Under the pieces are notes generated by a model. That model worked only from the letters and a program-made list of their open reading frames with translations, searched no databases and had not been told where the DNA came from. Positions 26,272-35,049 of a DNA stretch of 60,399 nt are shown in pieces. Made by a program: the position numbers and the translations under genes. How positions within the stretch are numbered: the first letter of the stretch is position 1; each line of letters starts with the position of its first letter. Origin of the DNA: Flavobacteriales bacterium UBA979 (GTDB lineage Bacteria > Bacteroidota > Bacteroidia > Flavobacteriales_D > Sanyastnellaceae). Location of the stretch: contig DBBR01000048.1 in assembly GCA_002292325.1 (NCBI GenBank), forward strand, positions 1 to 60,399. The letters run 5' to 3'.

Positions 26272-27366
26272 GTGGTGACTAAGAACATCATCGGAAGCCC
26301 TGCCTCTCCTCATCGAATTGAATCGGTGAAGCGCCCATTTTTGATCAGTGGACCTTGCAGTGCAGAGTCACCTGAGCAATTAATGGATGCGGCCAAGCAG
26401 TTGCATTCCAAAAACGTCAATCTTCTCCGAGCTGGAGTCTGGAAGCCCAGAACAAGGCCCAATGGCTTTGAAGGTCGTGGCACGGAAGCCCTGAATTGGT
26501 TGGTAGATGTTAGGCAAGAGACCGGTCTTGCTGTTGCAACCGAAGTCGCGAATAAGCAACACGTAGAAGCATGTCTGGCGAAGAACATCGACGCATTATG
26601 GATTGGAGCCCGAACCGCGGTGAGCCCCTTTGCAGTCCAAGAAGTCGCTGATGCATTGCGTGGCACCAATGTCCCGGTCTTTGTGAAAAATCCCATTCAT
26701 GCAGATTTGTCATTGTGGTTGGGCGCAATAGAACGCATCAAAGAGGCAACCCTCGGTCCTGTCTGGGCCATACACCGTGGCTTTAGCCGATACGGACAGC
26801 ATGAATACCGCAATGCTCCGATGTGGGAAATTGCCATTGCACTGCAAATGGCCATGCCCGATTTGAAAATCATATGTGATCCAAGTCATATCGCTGGTCG
26901 CAGGGACTTGCTTCAGCCTATTGCCCAAAAAGCAATGGACCTCGGCATGCATGGATTGATGATTGAGAGTCATCCAAATCCAGACGAGGCACTCAGCGAC
27001 GCGGGACAACAAGTGACTCCGGATAGGTTGGAGGAGATCATAGAGTCGCTAACGATTCGGAATACCATTGCCGAACCCCTTCACCGAAAAAACCTTGACG
27101 CTCTGCGACTGCGCATGGACTCCATCGATGAACAAGTGATCGAATTGTTAACTGCCCGCATGAATTTGGCGAGAGAAATCGGTCAATACAAAGGAGAGCA
27201 TGGCATGACCATTTTGCAGATGGAGCGATGGAAAGAGGTTTTTGAAACCCGAGGAGGCTGGGCCGAATCTGCTGGATTGGGACCAGAATTCATCGAATCC
27301 TTCTTGGAGCAGGTACACAAAGAGAGCATTCGGGTCCAAACCGAAGAAATGGCTGAAAAAAAATAG
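26272..27366 (+). CDS. Bifunctional 3-deoxy-7-phosphoheptulonate synthase / chorismate mutase type II
   Basis: A 364-residue fusion controlling entry to and a branch of aromatic amino-acid synthesis. Residues about 15-260 are a KdsA-like (type I-beta) DAHP synthase: ISGPCSAES, RAGVWKPRTRP, VKNPIHADL, IHRGFSRYGQ, CDPSHIAGRR and IESHPNPDEALSDAGQQ. Residues about 272-355 are an AroQ-type helical chorismate mutase (LDALRLRMDSIDEQVIELL, then ARMNLAREIGQYK). This order is the usual Bacteroidota arrangement and supports feedback by prephenate or chorismate. The start is GTG, placed by the promoter box; the neighbouring GTG would shift it by one codon. A terminator lies about 155 nt after the stop. 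Confidence 0.94.
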   Translation: MVTKNIIGSPASPHRIESVKRPFLISGPCSAESPEQLMDAAKQLHSKNVNLLRAGVWKPRTRPNGFEGRGTEALNWLVDVRQETGLAVATEVANKQHVEACLAKNIDALWIGARTAVSPFAVQEVADALRGTNVPVFVKNPIHADLSLWLGAIERIKEATLGPVWAIHRGFSRYGQHEYRNAPMWEIAIALQMAMPDLKIICDPSHIAGRRDLLQPIAQKAMDLGMHGLMIESHPNPDEALSDAGQQVTPDRLEEIIESLTIRNTIAEPLHRKNLDALRLRMDSIDEQVIELLTARMNLAREIGQYKGEHGMTILQMERWKEVFETRGGWAESAGLGPEFIESFLEQVHKESIRVQTEEMAEKK

Positions 27367-27464
27367 CGCATTTAAAGCGCTGTAAATCAGTCTTTTAATT
27401 TTAATTCTTTGAGTTTTTTTGGTCAAAACGCAACCAAAATTCAAGTCCCCCCGTAATAGCAGTT

Positions 27465-27550
27465 AGGTTTTGGTTTTGCCACGCTCGAATTGAGCGTAAT
27501 GAATCAGGCGATTTGGTGAGAAGGGGTCCCTCAACGGAGGGACCCCTTTG
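27465..27550 (+). ncRNA. Possible small RNA between DAHP synthase and DUF983 genes
   Basis: In a 199-bp gap there is a near-promoter TAGGTTTTG (27464-27472), then a hairpin ACGCTC/GAGCGT with loop GAATT (27481-27497), then a strong terminator hairpin. The layout fits a roughly 75-nt independent RNA, but it could equally be the 3' untranslated region of the upstream gene. No family recognised. Confidence 0.25.
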
Positions 27551-27557
27551 ATTTTTT
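27521..27557 (+). terminator. Strong intrinsic terminator
   Basis: A perfect 12-bp stem AAGGGGTCCCTC/GAGGGACCCCTT with tetraloop AACG (27521-27548), followed by a T-rich tract on the plus strand. It ends transcription from the DAHP synthase side; no T-run exists on the minus side. Confidence 0.85.
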
Positions 27558-27565
27558 GGTCAAAA

Positions 27566-27961
27566 TCAGGAAGAGCGCCGTTTGGTCAACATATGCAACC
27601 AAATGGACCGACTCAAACGCAAAAACAAGGGTACCGTGCTGAGAAGCAGGACAATGCCTGAGCCTAGAAAGAACGGTACATCGTCAAAAAATTCGAACGA
27701 CAACACCCCCCACCAATTCAAGCAGGTCAAAGCAACTAAAAGTGCTATCCAAAGAGCAACCGTGAGCGCATAGGAAATATAAGCTGCACCAAAATAAAAG
27801 CCTGGCTCACGTTCAAAATCTTCCTTACAGACCTTGCATCGCGGGTTCATTTTGCTCATTTGAGCCAAATCATAAGCCTTTGATTTAAACAACTTCCCTT
27901 CGAAACACCTCGGACATCGGTTGCCAATCACAGCGCCAATTCGGGTTTTTTTCGGCAACAC
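27566..27961 (-). CDS. DUF983-family membrane protein
   Basis: A 131-residue protein with an N-terminal zinc-ribbon-like pair of motifs, CPRC (about residue 16) and CKVC (about 43), followed by two or three hydrophobic segments (SYALTVALWIALLVALTCL and a GSGIVLLLSTVPLFL stretch). This is the DUF983 layout; function unknown. The start is GTG at 27961, whose first base is the last base of the ABC transporter stop, so it is the last gene of the purB-ABC-DUF983 unit. Confidence 0.88.
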   Translation of the reverse strand: MLPKKTRIGAVIGNRCPRCFEGKLFKSKAYDLAQMSKMNPRCKVCKEDFEREPGFYFGAAYISYALTVALWIALLVALTCLNWWGVLSFEFFDDVPFFLGSGIVLLLSTVPLFLRLSRSIWLHMLTKRRSS

Positions 27962-29775
27962 TATTCCACAATATTTTGCATATCGACTAACTTTCGATAC
28001 AATCCTTGATTTTGCATAAGCTCATCGTGTGTGCCTGTTTCAGCCACGCGACCAGCATCCAAAACAATGATGCGATCGGCATGGCGCACGGTGCTCAGCC
28101 TATGGGCAATAACCAATGTCGTTCTCCCCTCCATGAGCCGATCTATGGCCTGCTGAACTTTGTGTTCTGATTCCGTATCCAGGGATGATGTCGCCTCATC
28201 CATCAGCAGGACTGGAGGATCCTTGTAAAGGGCTCGAGCAATGCTCAAGCGTTGACGCTGACCGCCGCTTAGTTTATTTCCCCCATCTCCTACTCCCGCA
28301 TCCCAACCTCCATCCATGTCATCAATGAACTCGGTTGAATTAGAGGCTGACGCCGCTCGCTCGAGGGAAACGGTATCCATCCCTGGCTCAGAGCTCCCCA
28401 ACTGAATGTTTTCGGCGACGGAGGTATTGAAAAGCTTGGATTCTTGAGTAACCAGCCCCAAGCGAGTTCTAAAGGCCGTCAATTCAAAAACTTCCACATC
28501 TTCACCGTCCCAAAGAATCGCCCCGGAATCAGGCCGATGAAATCGTGCCAGCAAATGCATTAACGTGGTTTTTCCTGATCCACTTGGTCCCACCAAAGCG
28601 ACCGTTTGCCCGCGTTCAATTTCAAAGGACACCCCTCGCAAAACGGGACTCTTCCCGTAACTAAAGTGCACATCCTTGAAAGCGATCGCCTTTTGCAACT
28701 CTGGAGCGGGCAAAACACCAAGGTTTTGTAATTCTTCCGCGTCGAGAATTTCCTCGAGCCGCTCCAAGGAGGCCACTCCTTTTTGAATTCTAAACCAACC
28801 ATCACTTATTGCCCTTGCCGGAGGAATGATTTGAGAAAACACCACGAGGTAACCAATGAACCAGTCGCCCGTCAATCCTCCATCTCCTTCAAGAACGAGC
28901 CTGCCTCCAAACCAGAGCAAGACGGCCATGACAGACAATGAGACCGTCTCCGAAACGGGCGAGGATAAATACTCCCGTTTGTAAAGCCTGCGCATCAACT
29001 TAAAAAACCGCTCATTGGAGGCTGTGAACCGTTTGTCAAATTGCTTTTCAGCATGAAAAGCTTTGATCACAGAAATTCCTCCCAACGTTTCTTCAAGAAT
29101 GGAAATCAGGCTTCCCAATTCCTCCTTGCCTCTTCGGGCTGCATGCTTCAAGCTTTTGGCAATTCGGCTGATTAGATAGCCGCTAATTGGCAAGAAAAAG
29201 ATGGAAAACAAGGTCAATTCCCAGCTCATGTAGAACAACGTAGCCAACGAAACCAAAATGGCAATGGGCGATTTGAAGAGAATTTCAACGGTACCAATGA
29301 TGCTGAATTCAACCTCCATCAAATCATTCGTCATGCGACTGATGGCGTCGCCTTTCCTAGATTCAGTAAACCAATTCAAAGGCAATCGCAAGACTTTCCG
29401 GTACATGCTATTTCGGAGATCTCGGCTCACTCCCGTTCGAATTGTAGCCAGCGAAAACAATGCCGCGTACCCAACCGCATTCTTCAAGATGGTAATGATC
29501 ACAATTCCGATGCAAATCCAAAGCAACACAACGCTCGCACCATAATCAACTACATACCCATCGAAAGCAGCCCCTATCCTTTCCAATCCGTTGCCTGAAA
29601 CTGATGTTTCTGCAGGGGTACGGTCCCCTGTTTGAAATAAAATCCGCAAAAAAGGAACGACACTCAAAAATGTGAAAAGCGAAAGAAAGGCATTGAGAAT
29701 ATTGCATGCCACATTCACCGCTAAGTTTGACTTATACGGAAGAAGGTAGGCAATCAGGTCGCGCAATCTATTCAC
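27961..29775 (-). CDS. ABC exporter, fused permease and ATPase (MsbA-like)
   Basis: A 604-residue half-transporter that works as a homodimer in the inner membrane. A six-helix type I exporter domain covers about 1-325. The nucleotide-binding domain (about 350-595) has Walker A GPSGSGKTT, Q-loop VTQESKLFN, signature LSGGQRQRLS, Walker B VLLMDEATSS and the switch His in VIAHRLS. Known relatives flip lipid A or other lipids, or export drugs and peptides; substrate unproven. It starts at GTG, 1 bp after the purB stop (TGATGTG), and overlaps DUF983 by one base, so the three genes form one operon. Confidence 0.93.
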   Translation of the reverse strand: MNRLRDLIAYLLPYKSNLAVNVACNILNAFLSLFTFLSVVPFLRILFQTGDRTPAETSVSGNGLERIGAAFDGYVVDYGASVVLLWICIGIVIITILKNAVGYAALFSLATIRTGVSRDLRNSMYRKVLRLPLNWFTESRKGDAISRMTNDLMEVEFSIIGTVEILFKSPIAILVSLATLFYMSWELTLFSIFFLPISGYLISRIAKSLKHAARRGKEELGSLISILEETLGGISVIKAFHAEKQFDKRFTASNERFFKLMRRLYKREYLSSPVSETVSLSVMAVLLWFGGRLVLEGDGGLTGDWFIGYLVVFSQIIPPARAISDGWFRIQKGVASLERLEEILDAEELQNLGVLPAPELQKAIAFKDVHFSYGKSPVLRGVSFEIERGQTVALVGPSGSGKTTLMHLLARFHRPDSGAILWDGEDVEVFELTAFRTRLGLVTQESKLFNTSVAENIQLGSSEPGMDTVSLERAASASNSTEFIDDMDGGWDAGVGDGGNKLSGGQRQRLSIARALYKDPPVLLMDEATSSLDTESEHKVQQAIDRLMEGRTTLVIAHRLSTVRHADRIIVLDAGRVAETGTHDELMQNQGLYRKLVDMQNIVE

Positions 29776-29776
29776 A

Positions 29777-31153
29777 TCAACGGTCCTTCAACGTGTCCAC
29801 TAGTTGCGCAGACAGGCCAATGTAATTACGAGGAGACAAACGCTTGAGTTCCTCCTTGATCTCATTCGATACATCCAACCCCTCTACAAACGTGTGCATC
29901 GCGGATTGATCGATCGTCGTATTCTGTCGCGTCAGTGCTTTCAATGCTTCGTATGGCTGAGGATAACCTTCCCGGCGTAAAACCGTCTGAATTCCCTCAG
30001 CGACCACTGCCCAATTGGAAGCCAAGTCCTGCTGAATCTTGGACTCATTCAGCAAGAGTTTCCCGAGGCCCTTCTCCAATGAACTCAGAGCGACCAAACT
30101 GTGTCCGAGCGGAACACTGAGGTTCCGAAGGACGGTAGAGTCTGTCAAATCTCGCTGCAATCGGCTGATCGGTAATTTTTCAGAAAAGTGCTGCAACAAG
30201 GCATTCGCAACGCCCCAATTGCCTTCTGCATTTTCAAAATCAATGGGGTTCACTTTATGGGGCATAGCACTGCTACCCACTTCTCCTGCCTTGATCTGTT
30301 GCTTGAAATAGTCCATGCTGACATACGTCCACACGTCTTTGGAAAAGTCCATCAAGATCACGTGAATACGACGAAGCGTATCGCACCAAGTTGCAAGTCC
30401 GTCGTAGTGTTCGACTTGGGTGGTTATTTGACTGCGGGATAAACCCAATCCATTTTCCACAAATCCATTGGCGAATCCCACCCAATCCACCTGAGGAAAG
30501 GCGGCATGGTGAGCATTAAACTGCCCTGTTGCTCCGCCAAATTTGGCAGCGTATGTGAGGCTTTGCAATGCGTCAAGTTGCACATCCAACCGATCGACAA
30601 ACACTGCCCACTCCTTTCCAAGCGTGACCGGCGAGGCCGCCTGTCCATGGGTACGAGCTAACATCGGGACATCCCGCCATGTGCGAGCTTGCTGCACCAA
30701 TGTGCTCCGAACTCGATTCAGCACTGGAAGCAACACACTGTCTACCGCGGATTTCAAAGAAAGCGGAATCGCCGTGTTGTTGACATCCTGAGAGGTCAAT
30801 CCGAAATGGACAAATTCCTTGGACTGATCGAGTCCCAATTCGTCCATCTTGTCCTTCAGAAAATACTCCACCGCCTTCACATCGTGGTTTGTCACCTTTT
30901 CAAACGCTTTGATTGCTTCGGCATCCGACTCGGAAAACTCTCGGTAAACCTTGCGAAGCGACTCAACTTGCAATTCAGACAGGCCCGGAATACCGAGCGC
31001 GTCCAGTTTGCTGAGCTCAATGAAATATTCCACCTCAACGTGGACCCGGTACTTCATCAATCCCCATTCAGACAAAAACGGAGCGAGTTCAGACGTTTTA
31101 CGGCGATAACGGCCGTCGATTGGTGATAAGGCTGTGAGTTCGTTTAATCGCAT
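29777..31153 (-). CDS. purB: Adenylosuccinate lyase
   Basis: A 458-residue enzyme making two eliminations in purine synthesis: SAICAR to AICAR, and adenylosuccinate to AMP. It belongs to the fumarase/aspartase superfamily. Visible: ALSPIDGRYRRKT at the start, HGQAASPVTLGKEW with the catalytic His region, and the signature loop GSSAMPHKVNPIDFENAEG (about residues 295-313). The length and start resemble the E. coli-type (long N-terminal) form. It heads the operon with the ABC exporter. A promoter with a TTG element lies upstream with a leader of about 19 nt. Confidence 0.96.
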   Translation of the reverse strand: MRLNELTALSPIDGRYRRKTSELAPFLSEWGLMKYRVHVEVEYFIELSKLDALGIPGLSELQVESLRKVYREFSESDAEAIKAFEKVTNHDVKAVEYFLKDKMDELGLDQSKEFVHFGLTSQDVNNTAIPLSLKSAVDSVLLPVLNRVRSTLVQQARTWRDVPMLARTHGQAASPVTLGKEWAVFVDRLDVQLDALQSLTYAAKFGGATGQFNAHHAAFPQVDWVGFANGFVENGLGLSRSQITTQVEHYDGLATWCDTLRRIHVILMDFSKDVWTYVSMDYFKQQIKAGEVGSSAMPHKVNPIDFENAEGNWGVANALLQHFSEKLPISRLQRDLTDSTVLRNLSVPLGHSLVALSSLEKGLGKLLLNESKIQQDLASNWAVVAEGIQTVLRREGYPQPYEALKALTRQNTTIDQSAMHTFVEGLDVSNEIKEELKRLSPRNYIGLSAQLVDTLKDR

Positions 31154-31175
31154 ACAATGGGGGATGTTCTCGGGT

Positions 31176-31202
31176 CAAAAATAAGTCTCAATCCGACGTC
31201 AA
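31176..31202 (-). promoter_or_regulatory. Promoter of purB operon
   Basis: On the minus strand a TTG (31200-31202), a 16-nt spacer and TATTTTTG (31176-31183). The leader is about 19 nt, so purB is not leaderless. Confidence 0.55.
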
Positions 31203-31217
31203 TCACCGAATTTATGC

Positions 31218-31225
31218 GAACTTCG
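31218..31225 (+). promoter_or_regulatory. Possible -7 box of the metal-domain membrane protein gene
   Basis: GAACTTCG, a degenerate TAnnTTTG, ends 4 nt before ATG 31230. Weak alone. Confidence 0.3.
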
Positions 31226-31229
31226 TTCC

Positions 31230-31955
31230 ATGATTTCTTCTTTCCATGTGACCGGAATGACGTGCAGTGGATGTGCCGCTAAAGTCAAATGGGTGATTCA
31301 ATCCGTTTCCGATGTCGAATCGGCGGAAGTCATGCTACAAGACGGTATTGTTCATGTTCAATCACCGCGAAAAATTCAGGAGGAGGAGGTTGCAACGGCA
31401 TTGGCCCCGCATACCAAATACACAGTCCTTGCATCCCACCAAGTCACGGCGACGAAAGAAGTGAATCTTCCATCAAAGTCTGTCACGACCTACTGGCCCT
31501 TGATTTTGATCGGACTTTTTCTTCTCAGCATATCTACCGGGATTTCCTGGCAACAAGGTGGAGGGATGACGCTGTGGATGGAAGTCTTCATGGGCGGTTT
31601 CTTTCTGGTGTTTTCATTTTTCAAATTCTTAGACCTCCCCGGTTTCGCACGAAGCTATCGAAGCTATGACCTACTTGCGCGAGCTGTCCCCTCCTATGGA
31701 TACATCTACCCTTTTCTAGAATTGGCTCTGGGGGTCGCTTGGACGTTTCTCGGGGGCACCTGGGGGGTAGCCATTGCTACCATTGCTTTGATGGGGTTCA
31801 GCGCGATAGGTGTTATCCTTGCAGTGGTGCGAAAAACCGATATTCAATGCGCGTGTTTAGGCACCGTATTTAATCTCCCAATGAGCACGGTAACCATTGT
31901 CGAAGACGTGCTTATGGTGCTCATGGCGATTACTGCATTGATTCCATTCACTTAA
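31230..31955 (+). CDS. Heavy-metal-associated domain fused to a MauE/DoxX-like membrane domain
   Basis: A 241-residue membrane protein. Residues 1-67 form an HMA domain with the copper-type motif GMTCSGCAAK (CxxC), as in copper chaperones and P-type ATPases. Residues about 88-241 hold four hydrophobic helices resembling MauE/DoxX redox-linked membrane proteins, including a CAC motif (QCACLG, about residues 209-214) between helices. Seen: domains and Cys motifs. Inferred: metal or thiol-redox handling in the inner membrane, for instance copper delivery or disulfide chemistry. It is followed 9 bp later by an MBL-fold hydrolase and is divergent from purB. Confidence 0.82.
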   Translation: MISSFHVTGMTCSGCAAKVKWVIQSVSDVESAEVMLQDGIVHVQSPRKIQEEEVATALAPHTKYTVLASHQVTATKEVNLPSKSVTTYWPLILIGLFLLSISTGISWQQGGGMTLWMEVFMGGFFLVFSFFKFLDLPGFARSYRSYDLLARAVPSYGYIYPFLELALGVAWTFLGGTWGVAIATIALMGFSAIGVILAVVRKTDIQCACLGTVFNLPMSTVTIVEDVLMVLMAITALIPFT

Positions 31956-31964
31956 ACCATTCCC

Positions 31965-32834
31965 ATGCAGTTGCATACCATTCATACAGGAAATTTTATG
32001 CTGGACGGAGGCGCTATGTTTGGTGTTGTACCGAAGGTGCTTTGGCAGAAACAAATCCCGTCCAACGATCAAAATTTATGTTCTTGGGCGATGCGATGTC
32101 TGCTCGTAGAGGACGGAGATCACCTCTTGCTCATCGATACTGGCATCGGCAATAAACAGACCGAAAAGTTTTTCAGCCATTACCATTTGCATGGGGACTC
32201 CACGCTCGATGGCGAATTGAAGAAACGGGGGTTTTCGAGGAAGGATATTACCGATGTTCTGCTCACCCACTTGCATTTTGACCACGTAGGCGGAGCGGTT
32301 GAGCGGGATGCCAATGGAGCACTCCGTCCGGCATTTCCCAATGCTCAATTCTGGACATGCAACCGGCATTGGGATTGGGCCATGAACCCGAACCCTCGGG
32401 AAAAAGCATCTTTTCTGAGCGAAAACCTTTTACCCTTGGAAGCGAGCGGTCAATTGAACTACGTGGACCGCGAGGGCCGCTGGAACAGAAAGCCCTTCAA
32501 TGCGCGTTATCCGGGGCTCGAAATATTCTTTGCAGATGGACACACCGATAGCCAAATGCTTCCTGTGATCAAATACCGAGGAACCCGGGTTGTTTACATG
32601 GCGGACCTCACCCCCGCGGCAGCTCACATTCCCTTGGCTTGGGTCATCGGTTATGATACCCGGCCCTTGTTGACCATGGAAGACAAGGAGGTACTATTGA
32701 CAGAGGCCGTGCGAGAAGATTGGGTGCTTTTTTTCGAGCACGATGCGCAACATGCTTGCTGCAGACTAACCCAAACTGAGCGGGGCATCCGACCCACCGA
32801 CCTCGCCCCCACTTTTGAAGAATTCTGGGGCTGA
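31965..32834 (+). CDS. Metallo-beta-lactamase-fold hydrolase
   Basis: A 289-residue dinuclear-zinc hydrolase. The core motif THLHFDHVGG (HxHxDH) lies around residues 103-112, an upstream LLIDTGIG gives the usual Asp, HTDSQMLP supplies another metal His, MADL gives the bridging Asp, and EHD carries the late His. The general shape matches the AHL-lactonase/ComA-like group, but substrate cannot be told. It follows the HMA-MauE fusion gene by 9 bp and is likely cotranscribed; it converges with pyrD 7 bp away. Confidence 0.87.
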   Translation: MQLHTIHTGNFMLDGGAMFGVVPKVLWQKQIPSNDQNLCSWAMRCLLVEDGDHLLLIDTGIGNKQTEKFFSHYHLHGDSTLDGELKKRGFSRKDITDVLLTHLHFDHVGGAVERDANGALRPAFPNAQFWTCNRHWDWAMNPNPREKASFLSENLLPLEASGQLNYVDREGRWNRKPFNARYPGLEIFFADGHTDSQMLPVIKYRGTRVVYMADLTPAAAHIPLAWVIGYDTRPLLTMEDKEVLLTEAVREDWVLFFEHDAQHACCRLTQTERGIRPTDLAPTFEEFWG

Positions 32835-32841
32835 AACCGAC

Positions 32842-33885
32842 TTAAGATGCTTGGACCAATCGTTGGACCAAATGCCGATTGATCTTACGAATTAGACTTG
32901 GACCTTCAAAAATGAGTCCGGAATACACCTGAACCAAGCTGGCTCCCGCATCCAATTTTTCTTGTGCATCTTGGCCACTGCCAATGCCACCAACGCCAAT
33001 AATGGGGAAGGCTCCATCCGATTGGGTGTGCAGGTAACGAATCACTTCCGTCGATCGATCGCGAACGGGTGCACCACTCAATCCGCCGGGGCCCATCTCC
33101 AAAACACTTTTCGCATCCGTAAGCAGTCCTTCACGGGAGACTGTGGTATTGGTGGCAATGACTCCAGCTATTCCGGTTTCTTTTACCAAGTCGATGATGT
33201 CATCGAGTTCTGCATCACTCAGATCAGGTGCAATTTTCAAGAAAACCGGACGCGGTTGGGAAATTGCGGCATTCTCATTCATCAGCAATTGCAATAACTT
33301 GGTCAACGGCTCTTTGGACTGTAGCTCCCGTAAACCAGGCGTGTTTGGCGAACTTACATTGACAACAAAGTAATCCACATGCGCATGCAGCGCTTGAAAA
33401 CACTTCAGGTAATCTGAATCAGCCTCAGCATTTGGAGTGACCTTATTTTTCCCAATGTTCCCTCCTACTAGCAGCCCTTTAGGCCGCTTCCGAAGTTGAG
33501 CAGTGGCCTCGACCATGCCTCCGTTATTGAACCCCATGCGATTGATCACTCCTCTGTCAGCGGGCAATCGAAACAACCGTGGTTTGGGATTTCCCGATTG
33601 GGCCAAAGGCGTCACCGTTCCGATTTCAACAAACCCAAATCCCAAGGTTCTCATTTCATTCAACCACCTCGCATCCTTGTCAAAACCTGCCGCCAATCCA
33701 ACCGGATTCGGAAAGGTCAATCCGGCAATCGAAACCTCCAATCGCTTATCCCGCACCGTGTAATACCTACGAAGTAAGAAAGCAAGGCCAGGAATCAAAC
33801 AGGCGAAGGTCAGCAAGCGCATGGTCCATTCATGCGCAATCTCTGGCGAAAGGCGAAAGATGAGGGGCTTCAGGCGTTGATACAT
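32842..33885 (-). CDS. pyrD: Dihydroorotate dehydrogenase (quinone), class 2
   Basis: A 347-residue, membrane-associated flavoenzyme oxidising dihydroorotate to orotate with quinone, fourth step of pyrimidine synthesis. The N-terminal helix (about 1-45) is the class 2 membrane-binding extension. FMN-site motifs include [46 protein letters not shown] with the catalytic Ser, [10 protein letters not shown], and GVGGIGSG near the end. ATG 33885 is chosen for the family-like start; a promoter-like TAATTTTA ends exactly 4 nt upstream. Confidence 0.96.
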   Translation of the reverse strand: MYQRLKPLIFRLSPEIAHEWTMRLLTFACLIPGLAFLLRRYYTVRDKRLEVSIAGLTFPNPVGLAAGFDKDARWLNEMRTLGFGFVEIGTVTPLAQSGNPKPRLFRLPADRGVINRMGFNNGGMVEATAQLRKRPKGLLVGGNIGKNKVTPNAEADSDYLKCFQALHAHVDYFVVNVSSPNTPGLRELQSKEPLTKLLQLLMNENAAISQPRPVFLKIAPDLSDAELDDIIDLVKETGIAGVIATNTTVSREGLLTDAKSVLEMGPGGLSGAPVRDRSTEVIRYLHTQSDGAFPIIGVGGIGSGQDAQEKLDAGASLVQVYSGLIFEGPSLIRKINRHLVQRLVQAS

Positions 33886-33889
33886 GAGG

Positions 33890-33897
33890 TAAAATTA
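33890..33897 (-). promoter_or_regulatory. -7 promoter-like box of pyrD, leaderless spacing
   Basis: TAATTTTA on the minus strand (last G replaced by A), 4 nt before ATG 33885. Confidence 0.5.
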
Positions 33898-33978
33898 CGG
33901 CGTTTCGTCGGCTCCATTGTTGAAAAATCTGTGGATAGCATATAATTCATGCCCTTCCATTCACAAGCTGCTCTCCGT

Positions 33979-33986
33979 TAGATTTG
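33979..33986 (+). promoter_or_regulatory. -7 promoter box of the 33997 gene
   Basis: TAGATTTG, exact TAnnTTTG match, 10 nt before ATG 33997. It predicts a leader of only about 6 nt. Confidence 0.55.
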
Positions 33987-33996
33987 ATTCCCAACG

Positions 33997-34569
33997 ATGG
34001 GTAAACAAGGGCTTTTTAGTTGGATGACGCGGCGCAAGCTGACAGAAGAGCAAGTCGCTTCTCTTTTTGTCAACACCACTTTCGAAACGGTCGAATATGG
34101 GTGGCCAGAAATTGCCTCATTCCTCAACGAATCCTCAACCTTTGTTCATCCCCCGCAATTGGACACAGAAGATTACGGTCGGTTTTTGATGATCGTGGTT
34201 TCTGCCAATATGCAATTGATTCCGCAGCATTTTGACAGCGGCATCGATCGGCAAATCATCCAACACATTTGTGCGAAGTTTGCTTTGGCTCTGGACATCA
34301 GCCCGGATGTTTTTGCAAAAAAAGTAAAGCACTACAGGTCGTTCATGAAGCAAATCAATCAGCCCTCCAAAAATCTGGTGACGGCTATGACGCGCGCGAT
34401 TTTTTACAAATACCACTTGAATCAGTTTCAGGAACCGTATTTCCGGGACATGAATTCGCCGGAGCCTAACATCCAACGCGAATTGAAGAGCTTAACAGCT
34501 CATTTCATCTGGGATTGGGATGATTTTTCAGAGAACTATCGCGTAGCGGCAGGCAAGCTGCAATTATGA
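33997..34569 (+). CDS. Protein of unknown function
   Basis: A 190-residue soluble protein I do not recognise. It has no signal peptide or membrane segment and looks largely alpha-helical, with aromatic-rich motifs (FVHPPQLDTEDYGRF, KHYRSFMKQINQPS, FIWDWDDFSENY). No metal or nucleotide site stands out. It has a clear promoter box, and its stop overlaps the end of convergent smpB by 6 bp. Composition and length support a real gene. Confidence 0.75.
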   Translation: MGKQGLFSWMTRRKLTEEQVASLFVNTTFETVEYGWPEIASFLNESSTFVHPPQLDTEDYGRFLMIVVSANMQLIPQHFDSGIDRQIIQHICAKFALALDISPDVFAKKVKHYRSFMKQINQPSKNLVTAMTRAIFYKYHLNQFQEPYFRDMNSPEPNIQRELKSLTAHFIWDWDDFSENYRVAAGKLQL

Positions 34570-35001
34570 CATCCTGTCGAGGTCACGGGCTTGATCCTTG
34601 TCCTTGAGCGAGGCTCGCTTGTCGTGAAGCTTCTTCCCCTTGGCCACGGCCACCTCCAATTTAGCATATCCACTGTTCGCGACGAACATGCGCGTGGGCA
34701 CGACGGTCACCCCTACGTCTTTGAGTCGACGCTCCAACTTCTTCATCTCCGTCTTTTGAAGCAGGAGTTTTCTTGGGCGCCTCACCTCATGTGATGTATA
34801 ACCAGCGTTAGGGTACTCTGCGATGTACATATTGAATACGAAAAACTCCCCTTTCATGAACCGGCAATAAGCCTCACCAATGCTCGCCTTTCCTTGTCGG
34901 ATGGATTTGATCTCCGAACCCACAAGTTGAATGCCCGCGGTAAATTCATCCGTCAAGAAATAGGTATACGAAGCCTTCTTATTTTTGATGTCCACCGCCA
35001 T
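34564..35001 (-). CDS. smpB: SsrA-binding protein SmpB
   Basis: A 145-residue RNA-binding protein that delivers tmRNA to stalled ribosomes for trans-translation. Family features: KNKKASYTYF at the start, FTAGIQLVGSEIKSIRQGKASIGEAYC, the beta-barrel IAEYPNAGYTSHEVRRPRKLLL, and the basic tail GKKLHDKRASLKDKDQARDL that becomes helical in the ribosomal A site. ATG 35001 is preferred over the frame start at 35058, since the family begins here and a promoter-like box ends 4 nt upstream. tmRNA itself is not in the window. Confidence 0.96.
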   Translation of the reverse strand: MAVDIKNKKASYTYFLTDEFTAGIQLVGSEIKSIRQGKASIGEAYCRFMKGEFFVFNMYIAEYPNAGYTSHEVRRPRKLLLQKTEMKKLERRLKDVGVTVVPTRMFVANSGYAKLEVAVAKGKKLHDKRASLKDKDQARDLDRMS

Positions 35002-35005
35002 GCTG

Positions 35006-35013
35006 TAAAAGTA
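35006..35013 (-). promoter_or_regulatory. -7 promoter-like box of smpB, leaderless spacing
   Basis: TACTTTTA on the minus strand, 4 nt before ATG 35001. Back-to-back with the box of the divergent deaminase gene. Confidence 0.5.
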
Positions 35014-35037
35014 AGGAACAGTCGACAGCAGTCCGCT

Positions 35038-35045
35038 TACCTTTG
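35038..35045 (+). promoter_or_regulatory. -7 promoter box of the deaminase gene, leaderless spacing
   Basis: TACCTTTG, exact TAnnTTTG match, 4 nt before ATG 35050. Confidence 0.7.
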
Positions 35046-35049
35046 ACAC

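Noticed and set aside
27961..31153. Purine riboswitch upstream of purB
   Set aside because: The leader is only about 19 nt and no aptamer-sized structure fits in the gap to the divergent gene.
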